A stretch of 60,000 bases of DNA from Diphasiastrum complanatum (Eukaryota > Streptophyta > Lycopodiopsida > Lycopodiales > Lycopodiaceae), in NCBI GenBank assembly GCA_029204225.1, contig CM055106.1, forward strand, positions 22,327,285 to 22,387,284, read 5' to 3'. How positions within the stretch are numbered: the stretch's first letter is position 1; the number at the start of each line of letters is the position of its first letter. Position numbers and translations under genes: made by a program. Under the pieces are notes generated by a model that searched no databases, was not told the origin of the DNA, and saw nothing but the letters and a program-made list of their open reading frames with translations. This document shows, piece after piece, positions 1 to 12,017 of the stretch.

Positions 1-332
1 CATGCCAACACATAGGGAAGTGTCGCACATCCAACCTCATCTTGACAAATGTAACAAGCCTAACCTAGCTTGAGCTACATCACACTCTACTTTTGGCCTG
101 GTCATGACTTGACATGTGTACTTGCCTATTTTGCCTCTAATGTCAATATTGGCCCTATCTCCAACTAACATGTGGATAGATGTCTACAAAATTTGAAGTA
201 CCCCTAATTCAACATTGATCTAACATAATTATGACTACTTTCCACATGTGGGAACATGCTCCACACATGTGATATTTCCATACTTACAAGAAATTGTAAA
301 ATATTCAAGCTAGATTTTGCCAATTTTTCACA
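1..332 (-). mobile_element. Copia LTR fragment, family A-like
   Basis: Read on the minus strand, this segment starts TGTGAAAAATTGGC at 332 and aligns along its length with the 5' part of the LTRs at 11218-12017 and 17790-18613, including the CACATGTG motifs near 250-270. The window edge truncates it. No polypurine tract lies outside the 332 end, so it is a 5' LTR or a solo LTR rather than a 3' LTR. Confidence 0.75.
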
Positions 333-3300
333 TAAAAGTCAATAGCAGTGTTTTTTTAATCTCCACACACATTTTTTTAAGCTATAAAAATTTGACTAAT
401 TTGGTTGATGATTTTATTTTAGAGAGTGATGTCCAAAATATTCCTATAATACTTCTTACAATTATGTTGAGTGAGACAAAGTTAAGTTTGTGCTCATTGT
501 TTGCATAAGAGAATGGTTTCTCTATCGATTTCTATGGTGGTTTAGTTAATTTTTCAAGTTATGACTTGCTCCATCTAACAAAGTCGGTTTTAGTATGACC
601 CTTTCAACCAATGGTTAGTGGAAGGATCATTCCCCCTAGGCCCTTACGTTGTGATAGTTTTATTTATTTGTTATTCGAGTCATCATGCTAGCAATTTATA
701 ATCAAAGCAACCACTGTCATCTCTCAAAAGCACAACCTAAGACTATTATTTGAGCAAGTCTTTTTCGTGTTTTTTGAGCAAAGCACGACATAGCATGTTT
801 CAATTCTTTTGCAAATGGTTATGGCAAAGCATAACTAAGTTGCATTGCTTTTTTACATAACCAATGCTTGGATTTTATAGCATGACGATGTGCTAGAGAA
901 TCTAAGCAAAAACATCTGCTTTTGTGCCATGGTCATGTCTTCGAAGCAAAAAAATAATGGAGGACATATGACAATGCATCGTTTTGTTTCCATGGTCATG
1001 TGCTTAAGGCAAAAATAAAACTTGAAATATCACAATATTTTAGGTGTGATCTTTCTGGTGAGCAGCTTGGACTGTGGTGAGTGTTAGTGGAAATATTGAA
1101 GAATGATATACACTAAATTACTCCTATGTTGAGGCTAACACTACAACACTTCGTACCATTTGTTATTCTAATTCCTCACTCCACATTAAAAAACCTAGAT
1201 AATAAAGGGTTTCAAGGTTTTTGTAAATATAAACGTTCTGGAATTGACATCATTCTTTTTTGAGTAGAAAACACTACAAACAACTCTAGCTCATGTTTTG
1301 AACACACTATTAGTAATGGTAAAGCTTAGTACATGGGCCATCTCTTGGCTTGTTAAAGTCATTTTAAACTATGCAACTTGGAATCTTTAAACACGTGCAA
1401 TCTTTCTAGCCCATAGAATCTAAATTAAAATAAAGGTGTCCCTTTTATTATGAGAGTGGGAGACTTGCTAGCTCTAATAGTGAAAGTTTCAAGACAAATT
1501 ATTAAACTCATCAAAGTACGTGTTTTACTTTGAACTCAGGTGTACTAGTTGCATTCTATTTCCTCCTTGTTGAACTCACATGTACTCCACACCTCAAAAC
1601 AAAGAAATTACCCTATTCAAAGCAATTTATTACCAACCAACAATACTTGTATGTTTTTTTATAAAGAAGTGGTATGGTTATTTGTCAGAATTAAGGATCA
1701 TGATACTCACCTCACACACATAAAACACAAATTTGAATATTTGCCACCTTCACACCAATACATTACTTCCTCATTGTCCACCTATGGTGGATTTTTGAAA
1801 ACTTACATTCTCATCGGTGGTGGATATATGAAAAGTTACATTAGTGTGCATAAACTTGTATGGTCAGGATTTTATTGGAGGTCAGAGTTCGAATCCTTGA
1901 GATTGCAAACATGCTACCACTTGAACCTCTAGATTCTAAAAGTTAACTTTTAAGATTTGATAGATATCCAAAAGGGATCATGCAACATTAGTTTTCTATG
2001 AGCATGTTGCATGGCAGTACCATTTTCTCTAGAACCTCAATAATAATGTTGGGGCATATATTGAATTTTCCACTACTAGCTAGGTCTTGGTTTACACTTT
2101 TTAGAAAAAAATTGATACCAACCAGTTATGAATATAAGCATGTTTACAAATTGGTGGCTTGTATCAACCCTGTCTAGGTATTGTAAGGGTGACATTAGCC
2201 GAATATAACCCCATGTATAAGTATATACTTTTTCCTAAGATCTCACTATTTTCTTTTAAGGGTAAGATGCATTTAGTAAAATACATGACTTCTTTAGATG
2301 CAATATGCATATGATTTGACAGCCAATACTTTGTTGGTACCCACCATGGCACCATGAATAAACCTCATTACATATGAAAAAGACGATAGTATATTGATAC
2401 CATGGCAAAATAGATCATTTTACCCTTAGTTTGGGTATTGATATGAGCATTGACAGGGCTAGAACTAGCCCTAGACCATAGTATCAAAGAGTCATATAGT
2501 AGTTAGGTTAGTTCTTGATACTCGGGTTGATACCCACGTTGATACTAGTCGGGCACCTATATATCCACCCAACAATGCTTGACAAGTATACGATTACATG
2601 CTTTGGAGATTGTCTTTTTATTGAACCCATGCTAGCCCAAAAAATGTATGAATTCAGTTGTATATACATCACATTTGTACGTTTTCTAAGAAATTAAGTT
2701 ATGCATGTAGGTAGAAATGGTATGTGCTTTTCCTCAGTCAAACAAACAAGAAGCATTGTGTCAAAGTGCAATCTTAATCTATGCTTTTATTATGTCTTAT
2801 TTTGCTTCCACAAGTTTATTAAGTCCATAAACATGTAGGAAATCAGCTTTCCTACTAGGAATATTTTGCAACACTTATCCACATTCGTAGGTCGCAATGC
2901 ATCAAGGAATGGGTTTTAAAATGACCTTTCCAACTGGTGAAACACTTGTAAAATTATGGAGAGGAAGGTAGGTCAAGCCATAATTGAATGCCCATTGAAC
3001 CCAATGGAAAGTCGCCTGAAAAATGTCCTCTCTAGGTATACTGAGTGTGTGACTTTTTTGCCCACTGTTTAGACTCCTCAAAAAGCAGAATGTGCAAAAA
3101 CTAATCATGCCAAAAGAGGGGTTTTTTAGAGATTGATTCTGTTTTTGAGAGGATGATTGCATTTCATAGTGATTGTCAAGAAAGAAAAAAAACCCAATGT
3201 GCTCATTACACAATGGAAGTACCTCGGACAAATGACCCCAAATGTCATCCTAATTTGTAAAGGATTAATAAAGCATTTTTACTTTATGGATCAAATTTTT

Positions 3301-5693
3301 TATTAGGCAACAGTTTTTTCCTTTTATGGGGTGTAATGTCCATTTCCTATTTGTTGATCCTTTTATGGGACATCATCTACTTTTGGAAGATTTTATGGAC
3401 TTCATAATTCAGCATATGCTGGCACGTTGTTTTCAGAAACGATCATTCGAACTACATTTATTTTACTCCAATGTTTTTCATTGTTTAGACAAATTCATGG
3501 GATCTACAGAAGGCAGCAGTCACCAGGGTGCAGATGGAAAGTCCTGAGGAAAGACATTTTCAATGCACTTCAGCAACGAGAAGTAAACTATGGCCACAAT
3601 CCTTGCAGGCAGGAGTTGAGTTGGAGGACACATTTTCTGGAAAACTGACAAACCCCCAAAAAAGCATGATATTGGAGGGAAACTTGGAGTGGGTTAATCT
3701 ACCATTGCCTTGCAAAACAACAAGCATGAAGTTTGAACTATTTGATGTTGGCCCCACCACACCAACACATCAAATGTACAGTTTGTACATGGGTAAAAGG
3801 TCAAAGGATGGTAGAAGGTTTCAGACTTGAGTGATGGGTCTGTCCTCACAGAAAGTACATTTCTGTGAAACCAGATGCGATGCAAGGATGGCCACAGAGA
3901 ATCTGCCTTGACTTCTTTGCTATCCCTTGTCAAATCTACAAATAATCAGATAGAGCTCATAAAGTAGAATTTTGAGTCAAAGTCTTGTAGCATCATGCAT
4001 CTGGCAAATTGCTAGTGTCAATGGCAAGGCATCCAAGCACAGCCAGAAAAGGGCATACAAAAAGAAGCTTGTTGCTTCAAAAGTGGCTTTTGATTCCTGA
4101 GGCAGGTGTTTAGCAGTCAAGAGACAAGGAATTCCTTGGCTGAAAGACAGACAGACTGTATAGAAGACTTCCGATTGAGATAACCCAAGTGATAAACTAT
4201 ATTATGTATTCTCTTGGAAGCTGGGAGGCTTAAAAGGGCTCAATAAACAATACGCACAGAGTGCAAAAGAACCAGCAATACAGCTACTTTTTAGCGGTCA
4301 ATGAAGGAGCACAAGCCCAACCCAACCACCACCCACCAAAAAAAGAAGACAATCAGTCACCTGATTCGCTATTCTTCATCACCAATGCACAGGGATGGAT
4401 CGGATGCTGGGAAGTCAAAAGGAATCAGATGGAAAGATGATACACCAACCCACCAGCAGAATTCAGACAAAAATAGGGGTGAAGTATTGGAATTTGGTGT
4501 TCCTTGTCCTTCAACAACATATGCCAGCAGGCCCAGTCAATGATACTTTCCGGACATCCAGCCAAGTGACAGGCTACACACAGCAAAGCAGGGAGAGAAC
4601 TGAGGGTCGTCAATGCAGAAGAGCTGTAAGGAATCAGAAAGCTTTAATCAGGACACGCGTTCTGCCATATCCAGCATGGGTATGTTGTCAAAGGTCAAAC
4701 AAGGATCAGAACTCAAAAGATGTGAAATTGCAAAGAAAGCAAATCTTCATATTAAAATGGGTGCTATAGATTCTAGACTTATCCTACTCCTAGAGTCTAC
4801 AACACTCACTCTACTAAACTTATTTTGAGTTATCTTCAAGAAAACCTGTATTTTTTAAAGCTTCTCAATTTTTTGAGGAATATTACCAATAAAAGGCCAT
4901 GTATGCTTTTATGAAAAAGGGTCATAATTCTCATGATGCCAATTTAATGCCAATTCTATTGCTATACTTTGCCGGTGTTCTTGAGCACTTCCCACTTCCA
5001 ACTCCTCCAAATCCTCTCGAATTTCACACTCGTAAACTATTGTGAATATTCTCTCAAAGCATGATGATCTCCTAATGGTGACTTACTGTGATGAGTCTCT
5101 CAAAAACTAAAGGTCCTTGTCTCGATGAGTTTGAGTTGAAAAGGATAAAAGTAAATAAAACACAATTTCCAACTTGAACTCATCAAGACTAGGACCTTTG
5201 TGTTCCCGGAATGTGTCCGGAAAGATCTGTTTTTATATTTTGGTTTCTTTTATAGAGGATGGCTCGAGGGTAGGAGAATTCCCTGGTACCGCACGGGTGG
5301 AAAATATTTAATGAATTTGAGAATTACATGCTTTTTACTTATAGCAAGCAAAACTTACAAATGCGTTAGGTACTTCCATTCTTTCTATTTACTATATATT
5401 TATTTCTACATATTTGTAAGGTTCATTTAATGATATTTTGAGAGCACAATTGTGCCATTTTAAGCGTTCCTTGAAGTACACTATAAATTTTCCACGCGTG
5501 TTTTATGTGTTTTAAGTAATTGCTAGTGTTTTGCAAAAAACATTTAGATCTTAAAAAAATCTAGTTTCAATGGTAAAAACAAGTTTTTAGATGTTTAAGA
5601 AAGAAAGCTAAAAAATCAAATACATAGTGTTTTTTTGCTATCCAACATGCTCGTTTCAAAATATAGTTATAGCGGAATGCGTTTTGTTGCAAT

Positions 5694-5697
<4 letters not shown>

Positions 5698-5737
<40 letters not shown>
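5698..5737. repeat. (TA)n microsatellite
   Basis: An uninterrupted TA run of about 40 bp. The Tyr-Ile repeat frames on both strands across it are low-complexity artefacts. Confidence 0.97.
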
Positions 5738-5743
<6 letters not shown>

Positions 5744-5796
5744 TGTATGTATGTTTGTTTCGGTGTTCAACGAATAGAACAAAACTATTCACAATC

Positions 5797-5872
5797 TTTT
5801 GGATCACCTTGTTAAAAAGGTGTTCATGGATTAACTTAAACTTTGTGAACTAAAATGAAAATCCATTCCAAG
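5797..5872 (+). repeat. Dispersed 76-bp repeat, copy 1
   Basis: Starts TTTTGGATCACCTTGTTAAA and ends AATCCATTCCAAG. A diverged copy of the same length lies at 6209-6284 in the same orientation. Confidence 0.7.
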
Positions 5873-6208
5873 CCTTGCCATGTTCTAATCATGATGTCCG
5901 TCATGGACGTGTGGTAGGCGTCTTGGACTTGTTTTGTCATAGAGGTAGTGTGGGAGTTGTACAAATTAAGTCATTAGATGCCACCATATTAAGTTGTTCA
6001 CTTAGTATGACAAGGCCAATGCCCATTGATATATACGGTGCTTAGGCTATCAAAGCATGATGATTTCTGAGTGGTAACATGTTGTGAGGAGTCTCTCAAA
6101 GATGATGTGTCTTTCCTGTGGAGTTTGAATTTAAAGGTGTATTTTATTGTCTTTAATTCTTCTAAATTGCACTACTTTTTTTCTTTTTTTTTAATTTTCC
6201 AACATGAG

Positions 6209-6284
6209 TTTTTGGATAACTTTGTTAAAAATGTGTTCAAGGATTCCCTCATACTTTTTAAGTTGAAATGAGAATCCATTCCAA
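6209..6284 (+). repeat. Dispersed 76-bp repeat, copy 2
   Basis: Second copy of the 5797-5872 unit, starting TTTTTGGATAACTTTGTTAA and ending GAGAATCCATTCCAAG. A neighbouring motif (TCAAAGCATGATGAT near 6050) is also repeated near 5055, so the duplicated block was originally larger. Confidence 0.7.
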
Positions 6285-6505
6285 GGTGAAAAATATTTTC
6301 CACAAAAGTTATGTGCATGATAAACCACAATAGTCCATAATCATATATTTGCGTGCCCATAAAATTTCTTGTCATTTTAAAAAAATTGACCAGTGCAAGA
6401 TTGTGATGCCTACAAAAAATTCATGATCACGGTAAAAGAATACTACAATTTTTGCTCATCTTGCAAATTAAGGAATGGGCTCAATTGATTCTTGTCACCA
6501 ATAAA

Positions 6506-6730
6506 CACTACTAGAAATAACATTCCCCATAACATAAATTATGTCATATACTCGGTCGGGGATTCAGCATAGCCTATAGAAAGACAATAAGTTCGGCACA
6601 TATCGACAATTGGCATTGGTTGGTGAAAATCTTGAGTCCATAGAACGAAGTCCGTTGCAGACATAAAAAATGCCAAAAGTCATAAGTAGGAAAAATATTG
6701 AGTCGACATAAATGTCGACTTAATTATTGA
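6506..6730 (+). mobile_element. CACTA-like terminus (partial)
   Basis: CACTACTAGAAAT at 6506-6518 matches the usual plant CACTA (En/Spm) terminal inverted repeat. It is followed by short cGAC-type subterminal motifs, including a GTCGAC...GTCGAC palindrome at about 6703-6720. I found no matching opposite terminus, so only one end is present or the other has decayed. Confidence 0.4.
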
Positions 6731-6953
6731 AAATGCCAACTTCGACCAGTCAACAAAAATGCCGACTCAAAAAAATGTCAATATGGCATTTTCATGGTGC
6801 CACTCAATATGGAGCTATTCTTGTGCCTAGTCTAAAGTTTTTAGGAATGACCTTAGTTCGAGACCATTTGCAAAAACAAATAGAAGACAAATTGCAAAAT
6901 TACACAAGATCATTGAAGTGGAGATTTGATGGGTTAATGGTGGAACTCACATA

Positions 6954-7603
6954 CGTGAAATTTCACAAGTGTGGGAATGCCCTAATGTGTGTGAATGCTC
7001 TCCTAAGTCAAGCTTATGCACTTTAGATCAATACTAGATTGAAATCCAAGATCTAGATCAAAATCTAAAGCAAAGAGACAAATATAGATGCATAGATTGA
7101 TAACCAAAGTGTTTCTACATGTAAGGGACTTCATGAAAAACCTAAGTAGAATTAAGCTCCTCTCCTCGGGTAGAGAGAGAATAGACCAATTGGTCTCGGG
7201 TAGAGAGAGAAAGTACTACTCACAAAAACTTGATTACACTCAAATTTGCTCAAAACCTCAATTACATAATGATTGGTAGAGAGAGTACATATAAAACTCG
7301 TGGAGAGCTTTGCTTACTTCCTATTGGACCCCTAAAACTAGCCTCTCTAATTCTATTGGATGAGTGACGCATCCATCTTGCAATTCTATTGGACCCTTTA
7401 TGAGGATTTCTCAATTTCTATTGGACCCCTTGACCAAAGTCAACACTTTGACTTGATCACTCATCAAATTACATTAACACAAGTGTCACAAGCCTATTTA
7501 CAAGCCTAACTAGCTCGAGATTGCATCATAAGCTAATTTTGGCTCAATAGAGGCATTACATGTGGATTTGACCAATTTGCCATCTATGCCAATTTTGGCC
7601 CTA
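6954..7603 (-). mobile_element. LTR-A, truncated 3' LTR of copia A1
   Basis: Aligns in minus orientation with LTR-A copies at 11218-12017 and 17790-18613; the first 140 bp are almost identical to 19359-19502. The left end reads CGTGAAA for the expected TGTGAAA. The U3 end is missing: near 7603 the LTR passes directly into the RNase H frame of A1, so about 180 bp of U3, the polypurine tract and the end of RNase H were deleted together. Confidence 0.8.
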
Positions 7604-9247
7604 CAAAGAACTTCTTTTGTTGATGTAGTGAGTGCATTATACTCAACCTCACAAGAAGAAAGAGAGATAGTATCTTGCTTTTTGGAAAGCCAAGATATGA
7701 GATTTCCTCCAAAAAAGATAGTATATGCACTTGTGGACTTTCGATCCATCTTATCACTTGCAAAGTCCGAATCCGAGTAGCCAATAATAGATAAATCTTC
7801 ACTCTTGTAAAGTAAACCATAATCATGTGGTGAAGATATATACCTTAGCACCCTGTTGGCCATCTTCCAATGTTGGATCTTTGGATCTTGCATAGATTGG
7901 CTCAACTTGTGCACACAATAGCTCAAGTCGGGCCTAGTGATGGTAAGCCATATCAAGGAGCCAAGAAGACTCCTAAAAAGTGTGATGTCCTCGAAGGATT
8001 TTTCATCACCTTTATTAGGATCTTTTACAATGTGCTCTATAGGTGTGTCAATGCCCTTACAACCTTCCATATGAAACTTTTTCAACATAGCAAGAGCATA
8101 TCTAGATTGACAAATAAAAGCATATTAATCATGAAAGTCAATCTCTAGCCTAATATGTAATGAATCTCTCCTAGATCTTGCATCTTAAACTCTTTTCCAA
8201 GTGCTATGTTAGCCTCTTCAACCAATTTGATACTACTTCCACATAGGATAATGTCATCTACATAAATGAGAAGAATAACAATATCACTAGCAACAAACTT
8301 GATATACAATATTCTTGGCATGGAAGGATCAAAGTCACTAAGAGTGAATCCTAGTGAGATAAGAAAAGAGTTGAGTCTCTCATACCAAGATCTTTGTGCT
8401 TGCTTGAGTCCATAAAGACTCTTGGAAAGCAAACACACCTTTGATTCATCCTTGATGAATCCTTGAGGTTGTTGCATGTAAATTTCCTCTTGAGAATAAC
8501 CATTAAGAAATGCATTGGAAACATCCAATTGGGACACCTTCCACTTGAAATAGGTAGCAAGAAATATAAGAATCATTATTGTCACCATCTTTGCCACGGG
8601 TGCAAAGGTCTCTTCATAATCAAGTCCATGGATTTGAGCAAATACCTTGGCACATAATCTTGCCTTGTACTTGTATGATAATACCATCTTGATACTTGAT
8701 TCGAAATACCCACTTGGATCCAGTAATATGCTTGTTGGATAGAGGATCCACAAGCTCCCAAGTGTTGTTGATGATCAAGGCTTCATATTCTTTCTTCATG
8801 GCATCATACCACTCCTTGGTATTGAGTGCCTCTTCAACATCCTTTGGCTCTTCATGTGAGATGAAATATGCAAAGTTGGTGGAATCAAGCTCCACTTGCT
8901 TGCCTTTTTCAACATAAGAAAGCCTCTTAGGCTCGAATCTCTCTCTTGATATCCTCTTAGGTGTGCAAACCCTAGGAGACTCCTCCTCAAATCTCGACCC
9001 CAACAAGTCTTGATGGTCTTCAGTAGGCATGATAGGTGGTAGATTTTGAGGTGACTTGATCTCGCCCCCCCCTTCAAATGATGGATGTTGATCTTCATGG
9101 AATATAACATCTATACTTTCAATCACTTGAGAAGTAGAGAGCACAAAGACTCTATAAGCCTTTTTGGTGGACGAATATCCAACCATGATCCCTTTGCAAG
9201 AGCATGGATCATCCTTCTTCCTTGTTTCCAAGGGAATATGTGCAAAG
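7604..9247 (-). pseudogene. Copia A1 integrase C-terminus, RT and RNase H
   Basis: The RVT_2 reverse transcriptase lies at 8145-8753, with QLDVSNAFLNG (first catalytic Asp) and LLIYVDDIILCG (YVDD active site). RNase H follows at about 7604-8088, with GYSDSDFASD, RKSTSAY and SCEVEYNAL. Upstream, 8620-9247 holds the integrase C-terminal region (HIPLETRKKDD, GIMVGYSSTKKAYRVF) and the linker into RT. The frame breaks between RT and RNase H. This domain order (integrase before RT) is diagnostic of Ty1/copia. Confidence 0.92.
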
Positions 9248-9869
9248 TGTGGCAATATTTCCATATTTGGCATATTGAGGCCAAAACTCATTTTAGACTT
9301 AGAGATAAACTTTTTGAAGTTATATTAGTTTAAAATACATTCAATAAACACTTTTGGAAAGTGTGGGAAAGTTGGTAGTCGAGTTTGAGAGAGATTCAAA
9401 TTTGAACTTTGGGTACATTGAATCTAGACCCTAAAATAGTAGGGTTTACATTTTGGAGGGAAATCCAAGTGGCCAAATAGGGTTTGAAAACTCTATAAAA
9501 GGATGTAACTTGTGGAGAGACACATCTTCTCTCTTCTCTATCTCATTTCATGCTTATACATGGTTCTCTTGGGTTCTACTATCCATTGGTGCACTATCTT
9601 GGTGATTGCTTGCAATTCTATGTGTAGAATGATCTATATTTGCTATTTTTGGATCCACACGTGTGAAATACAGTAGCTTGCTGGTTTTGTACGGACATCA
9701 ACAGTACATAATCATTTCATTCAAGTTTGATCAAGTTCTATTAGTGTTTGCATCTCAAATTGTGTGTAGATGCTGATTTTTCTACATTGGTGAAATTGGT
9801 AGTGTATTTCTCTTTCTAACCAAAGATCATTCAAGTAGATTGGATCTTAAGGATCTGAAATCTTTCACA
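9248..9869 (+). mobile_element. Solo LTR-B inserted in copia A1 integrase
   Basis: Matches the LTR at 28824-29357 in plus orientation, apart from about 40 bp missing near the left end. It begins TGTG and ends TTTCACA. The direct repeat CAAAG flanks it on both sides (9243-9247 and 9870-9874), the expected 5-bp target-site duplication. The host integrase reads through on either side (FALC on the right, HIPLETR on the left), so this is a clean insertion followed by LTR-LTR excision. Confidence 0.9.
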
Positions 9870-10757
9870 CAAAGCAAATAGTGCCAAATACTCTAAGGTG
9901 ATCAACCTTAGGCTTCTTTTTGAATAAGACCTCATATGGTGTCCTCCAAGAGCAAGATGTGGGAGCCTATTGCAAAGATAATTTGCACAATTTATACCCT
10001 CTCCCCAAAAGTCTTTAGGCAAAGATGTTCGAATGTGATTTTTATCACTAACATTCTATTCGTGTCTGATAGGCATAGTCATGCTTAGGGAAAAAGTGAG
10101 ATAGCTCATTCCGCTGCGCATGAACACTTTCCGTTCGAGTTCGTCTCTTTTCTGAGTTTCGAGTCTGCTTCTTTTCGTGTTCGTTTTTTTTCGAGCTATT
10201 TTCGTTCCTCACACTCACACACCCTCTTTCACCCAACAATATACTCTCCTCCTCCATCACACCTCAAAAGCCTTGATCTTAAATTAGAATTGTCTCTCAA
10301 CATATGCTTTGAATATAAGGAAGTGATCATACACCAAAGATCTAGAAGAAAGAAGATATAGCCATGTATATCTTGTGAAATCGTCAATAAAAGTCACAAA
10401 GCAAATGGCTCCTCTCTTGCTTTGAGATGATGAATAGTGCACATCCGAGTGTATTAACTCCAAAGGATGAATGCTTTTGATAGAAGGTCTTTGATATGCT
10501 TTCTTGTGTGATTTTGCAATAGCACAAGCCTCACATGGCTTGATCTCCTTGGAAAGATTCTTTGGTAAGCCAATAGCCTTGGCTTCTTTGCACATAGAAA
10601 GCATGGATTTGGGATGTCTCAACCTCCTATGCCATAACTCCTCCTTGGAAAGCTTTGTCTCAAAAGCAGTATCACAACTCTCTCTTGGATCAAGCTTGTA
10701 TATGCCTCCAAATCTTGATCCATGTGCAAGGATCTCATCATTTCTCTTATAATACAA
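9870..10757 (-). pseudogene. Copia A1 GAG-pre-integrase and integrase core
   Basis: The frame 10757-10284 carries the pre-integrase HHCC zinc module (LWHRRLRHPKS... CEACAIAKSHK) and the integrase core with IHSDVH and TFIDDFTRYTW, which supply the first catalytic residues. A frameshifted continuation near 10222-10270 holds RCDGGGEY. After about 190 bp of foreign LTR-C sequence the gene resumes as LPKDFWGEGINCANYLCNR (about 10030-9930). About 60 residues of the core, including the catalytic Glu region, are absent. Confidence 0.88.
10037..10228 (+). mobile_element. LTR-C fragment within integrase
   Basis: Aligns with the last 180 bp of the LTR at 13008-14381; shared blocks include TGATAGGC(A/G)TAGTCATGC and TTCATTCCGC-like sequence. 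Unlike the neighbouring LTR-B it replaces integrase sequence rather than simply splitting it, and I see no target-site duplication. Confidence 0.65.
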
Positions 10758-11217
10758 GAATCAATATTGAATTTCACATCAAGGCCACCATCAATAAGTT
10801 GGCCAACACTTACTAAGGTTCTTTGTAAGATTAGGCACAAAAAGAACCTTGTTGAGAGAAAGAATTTTAGAAGATGAGGTCTTCAAGGGAATACTCCCTA
10901 TGCCTTCAATAATGCATTCTTGGTCATTTGTTGTATAATAGTTTTCTTAGCTCCTCCATAAGGCATAATAGATTTGAAGGACTCCTTGGAGCTACACATA
11001 TGCTCCACTATCAATGTACCAAGATCCATCCTTCTTGAAAGGTGTAGATGAAAAACTAGAGACCATAAGAGATCCCTCTCCATCACTTGCAATAGAGTCT
11101 TCTTTCTCATTTGACAGGTTGGATTGCTTGAATTGATTCTTTTTCTTGAAGCAATTTGTAGCCCCATCTTGCCACAAAAGAAACATTTGATATTCTTCTT
11201 CTTCTTTTTTGAGGTAG
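10758..11217 (-). pseudogene. Copia A1 gag tail and protease
   Basis: Minus-strand frames give the zinc-knuckle start CFFCGK (about 11165-11185, second half altered), a linker, and the protease motif SWYIDSGA followed by MCSSKESFKSIMP. LVSVGQLIDGGLDVKF follows near 10800, as in other copia protease/pre-integrase junctions. The frame breaks at least twice. Confidence 0.8.
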
Positions 11218-12017
11218 TGTGAAAATTCAGACATGTGGGAATGTCCTAATGTGTTGGCTCATGCACTATAGATCACCTATTGATTGAAATCCAAGATCAA
11301 TGACAAGATCTAAGACAAAATGACCATTCTACATGCATTCATTCATTACCAAAAGGTGTTTCACACGTGTGGAAGACTTCATGAAATAAACTAAGTCCCA
11401 ACAAGCTCCTCTCCTTGGGTAGAGAGAGAAAATACCACTTTTGGGCTCATCTAGAGAGAGAAGGCAATACAAGCAAAATTGGCAAATCTCCAAATTGACT
11501 AAAAAATTCATAGATATCTCAGACATTAATGAAGGGAATGAAAGTACATATAGAAACTCGTGGAGATCCAAGCTTAATTCCTATTGGACCCCTTAAACAT
11601 AGCCTCTCTAATCCTATTGGATGTGTGATGCCACATCCCTCACTTTTGATTGGACCCTTCCAACACATCTCTCTCTTATGATTGGAGCCTTTGAATTTTG
11701 CCACCACATAGGGTGCATCACTCATCAAACCTATGTGTAAGCAACCTAACTAGCATGAGTTACATCACAATTGAATTTTGGCCTAATCATGACAAAACAT
11801 GTGTACTTGGCCATTTGACCTCTAAAGCCAAAATTGGCCCTATCACCTAGTGACACCAAGATGCTTGACTAGCAATCTTTATGATACCTCTAAAGTAAAC
11901 ATTATAAACTATTTCTAACTATTTTACACATGTGGTAACATGATCCAAACATGTGAAATGTACTCACAAACATAAAATCATAAAATCACCAAGATAGATT
12001 TTTGACTATTTTTCACA
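11218..12017 (-). mobile_element. LTR-A (800 bp), probable 3' LTR of copia A2
   Basis: Complete LTR in minus orientation. Its ends are TGTGAAAA and TTTTCACA, and it is collinear with 17790-18613, which lies in the opposite orientation. Outside its U3 end (12018-12030) the minus strand reads TTTTTGAGGAG, a polypurine-tract-like sequence also found before the LTR at 40828, which marks it as a 3' LTR. Its other end abuts the A1 gag remnant without a primer-binding site. The flanking 5 bp do not match those at 17785-17789. Confidence 0.85.

Larger units (their letters stand above)
333..6505. other. Non-coding stretch, no gene recognised
   Basis: All open frames here are short, overlap in several phases and match no family I recognise. 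The stretch holds a possible Pol III B box at 1886-1896, a (TA)n tract at 5698-5737, and two pairs of dispersed duplications (5053-5103 with 6050-6099; 5797-5872 with 6209-6284). Confidence 0.6.
7604..11217 (-). pseudogene. Ty1/copia polyprotein A1, broken
   Basis: Minus-strand remnant of a copia Gag-Pol, in order from the right: end of gag with a zinc-knuckle remnant, aspartic protease (WYIDSGA), GAG-pre-integrase, integrase, linker, reverse transcriptase and RNase H. It is interrupted by a solo LTR-B at 9248-9869 and a block of LTR-C at about 10037-10228. It carries frameshifts and stops, for example between RT and RNase H near 8090-8145. Both ends are lost: RNase H runs into the LTR at 7603, and gag is cut at 11217 by the neighbouring LTR. 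It cannot encode a working element. Confidence 0.9.

Noticed and set aside
5567-5853. Tyr-Ile repeat frames on both strands
   Set aside because: They are translations of the (TA)n tract with no sequence around them that looks coding.
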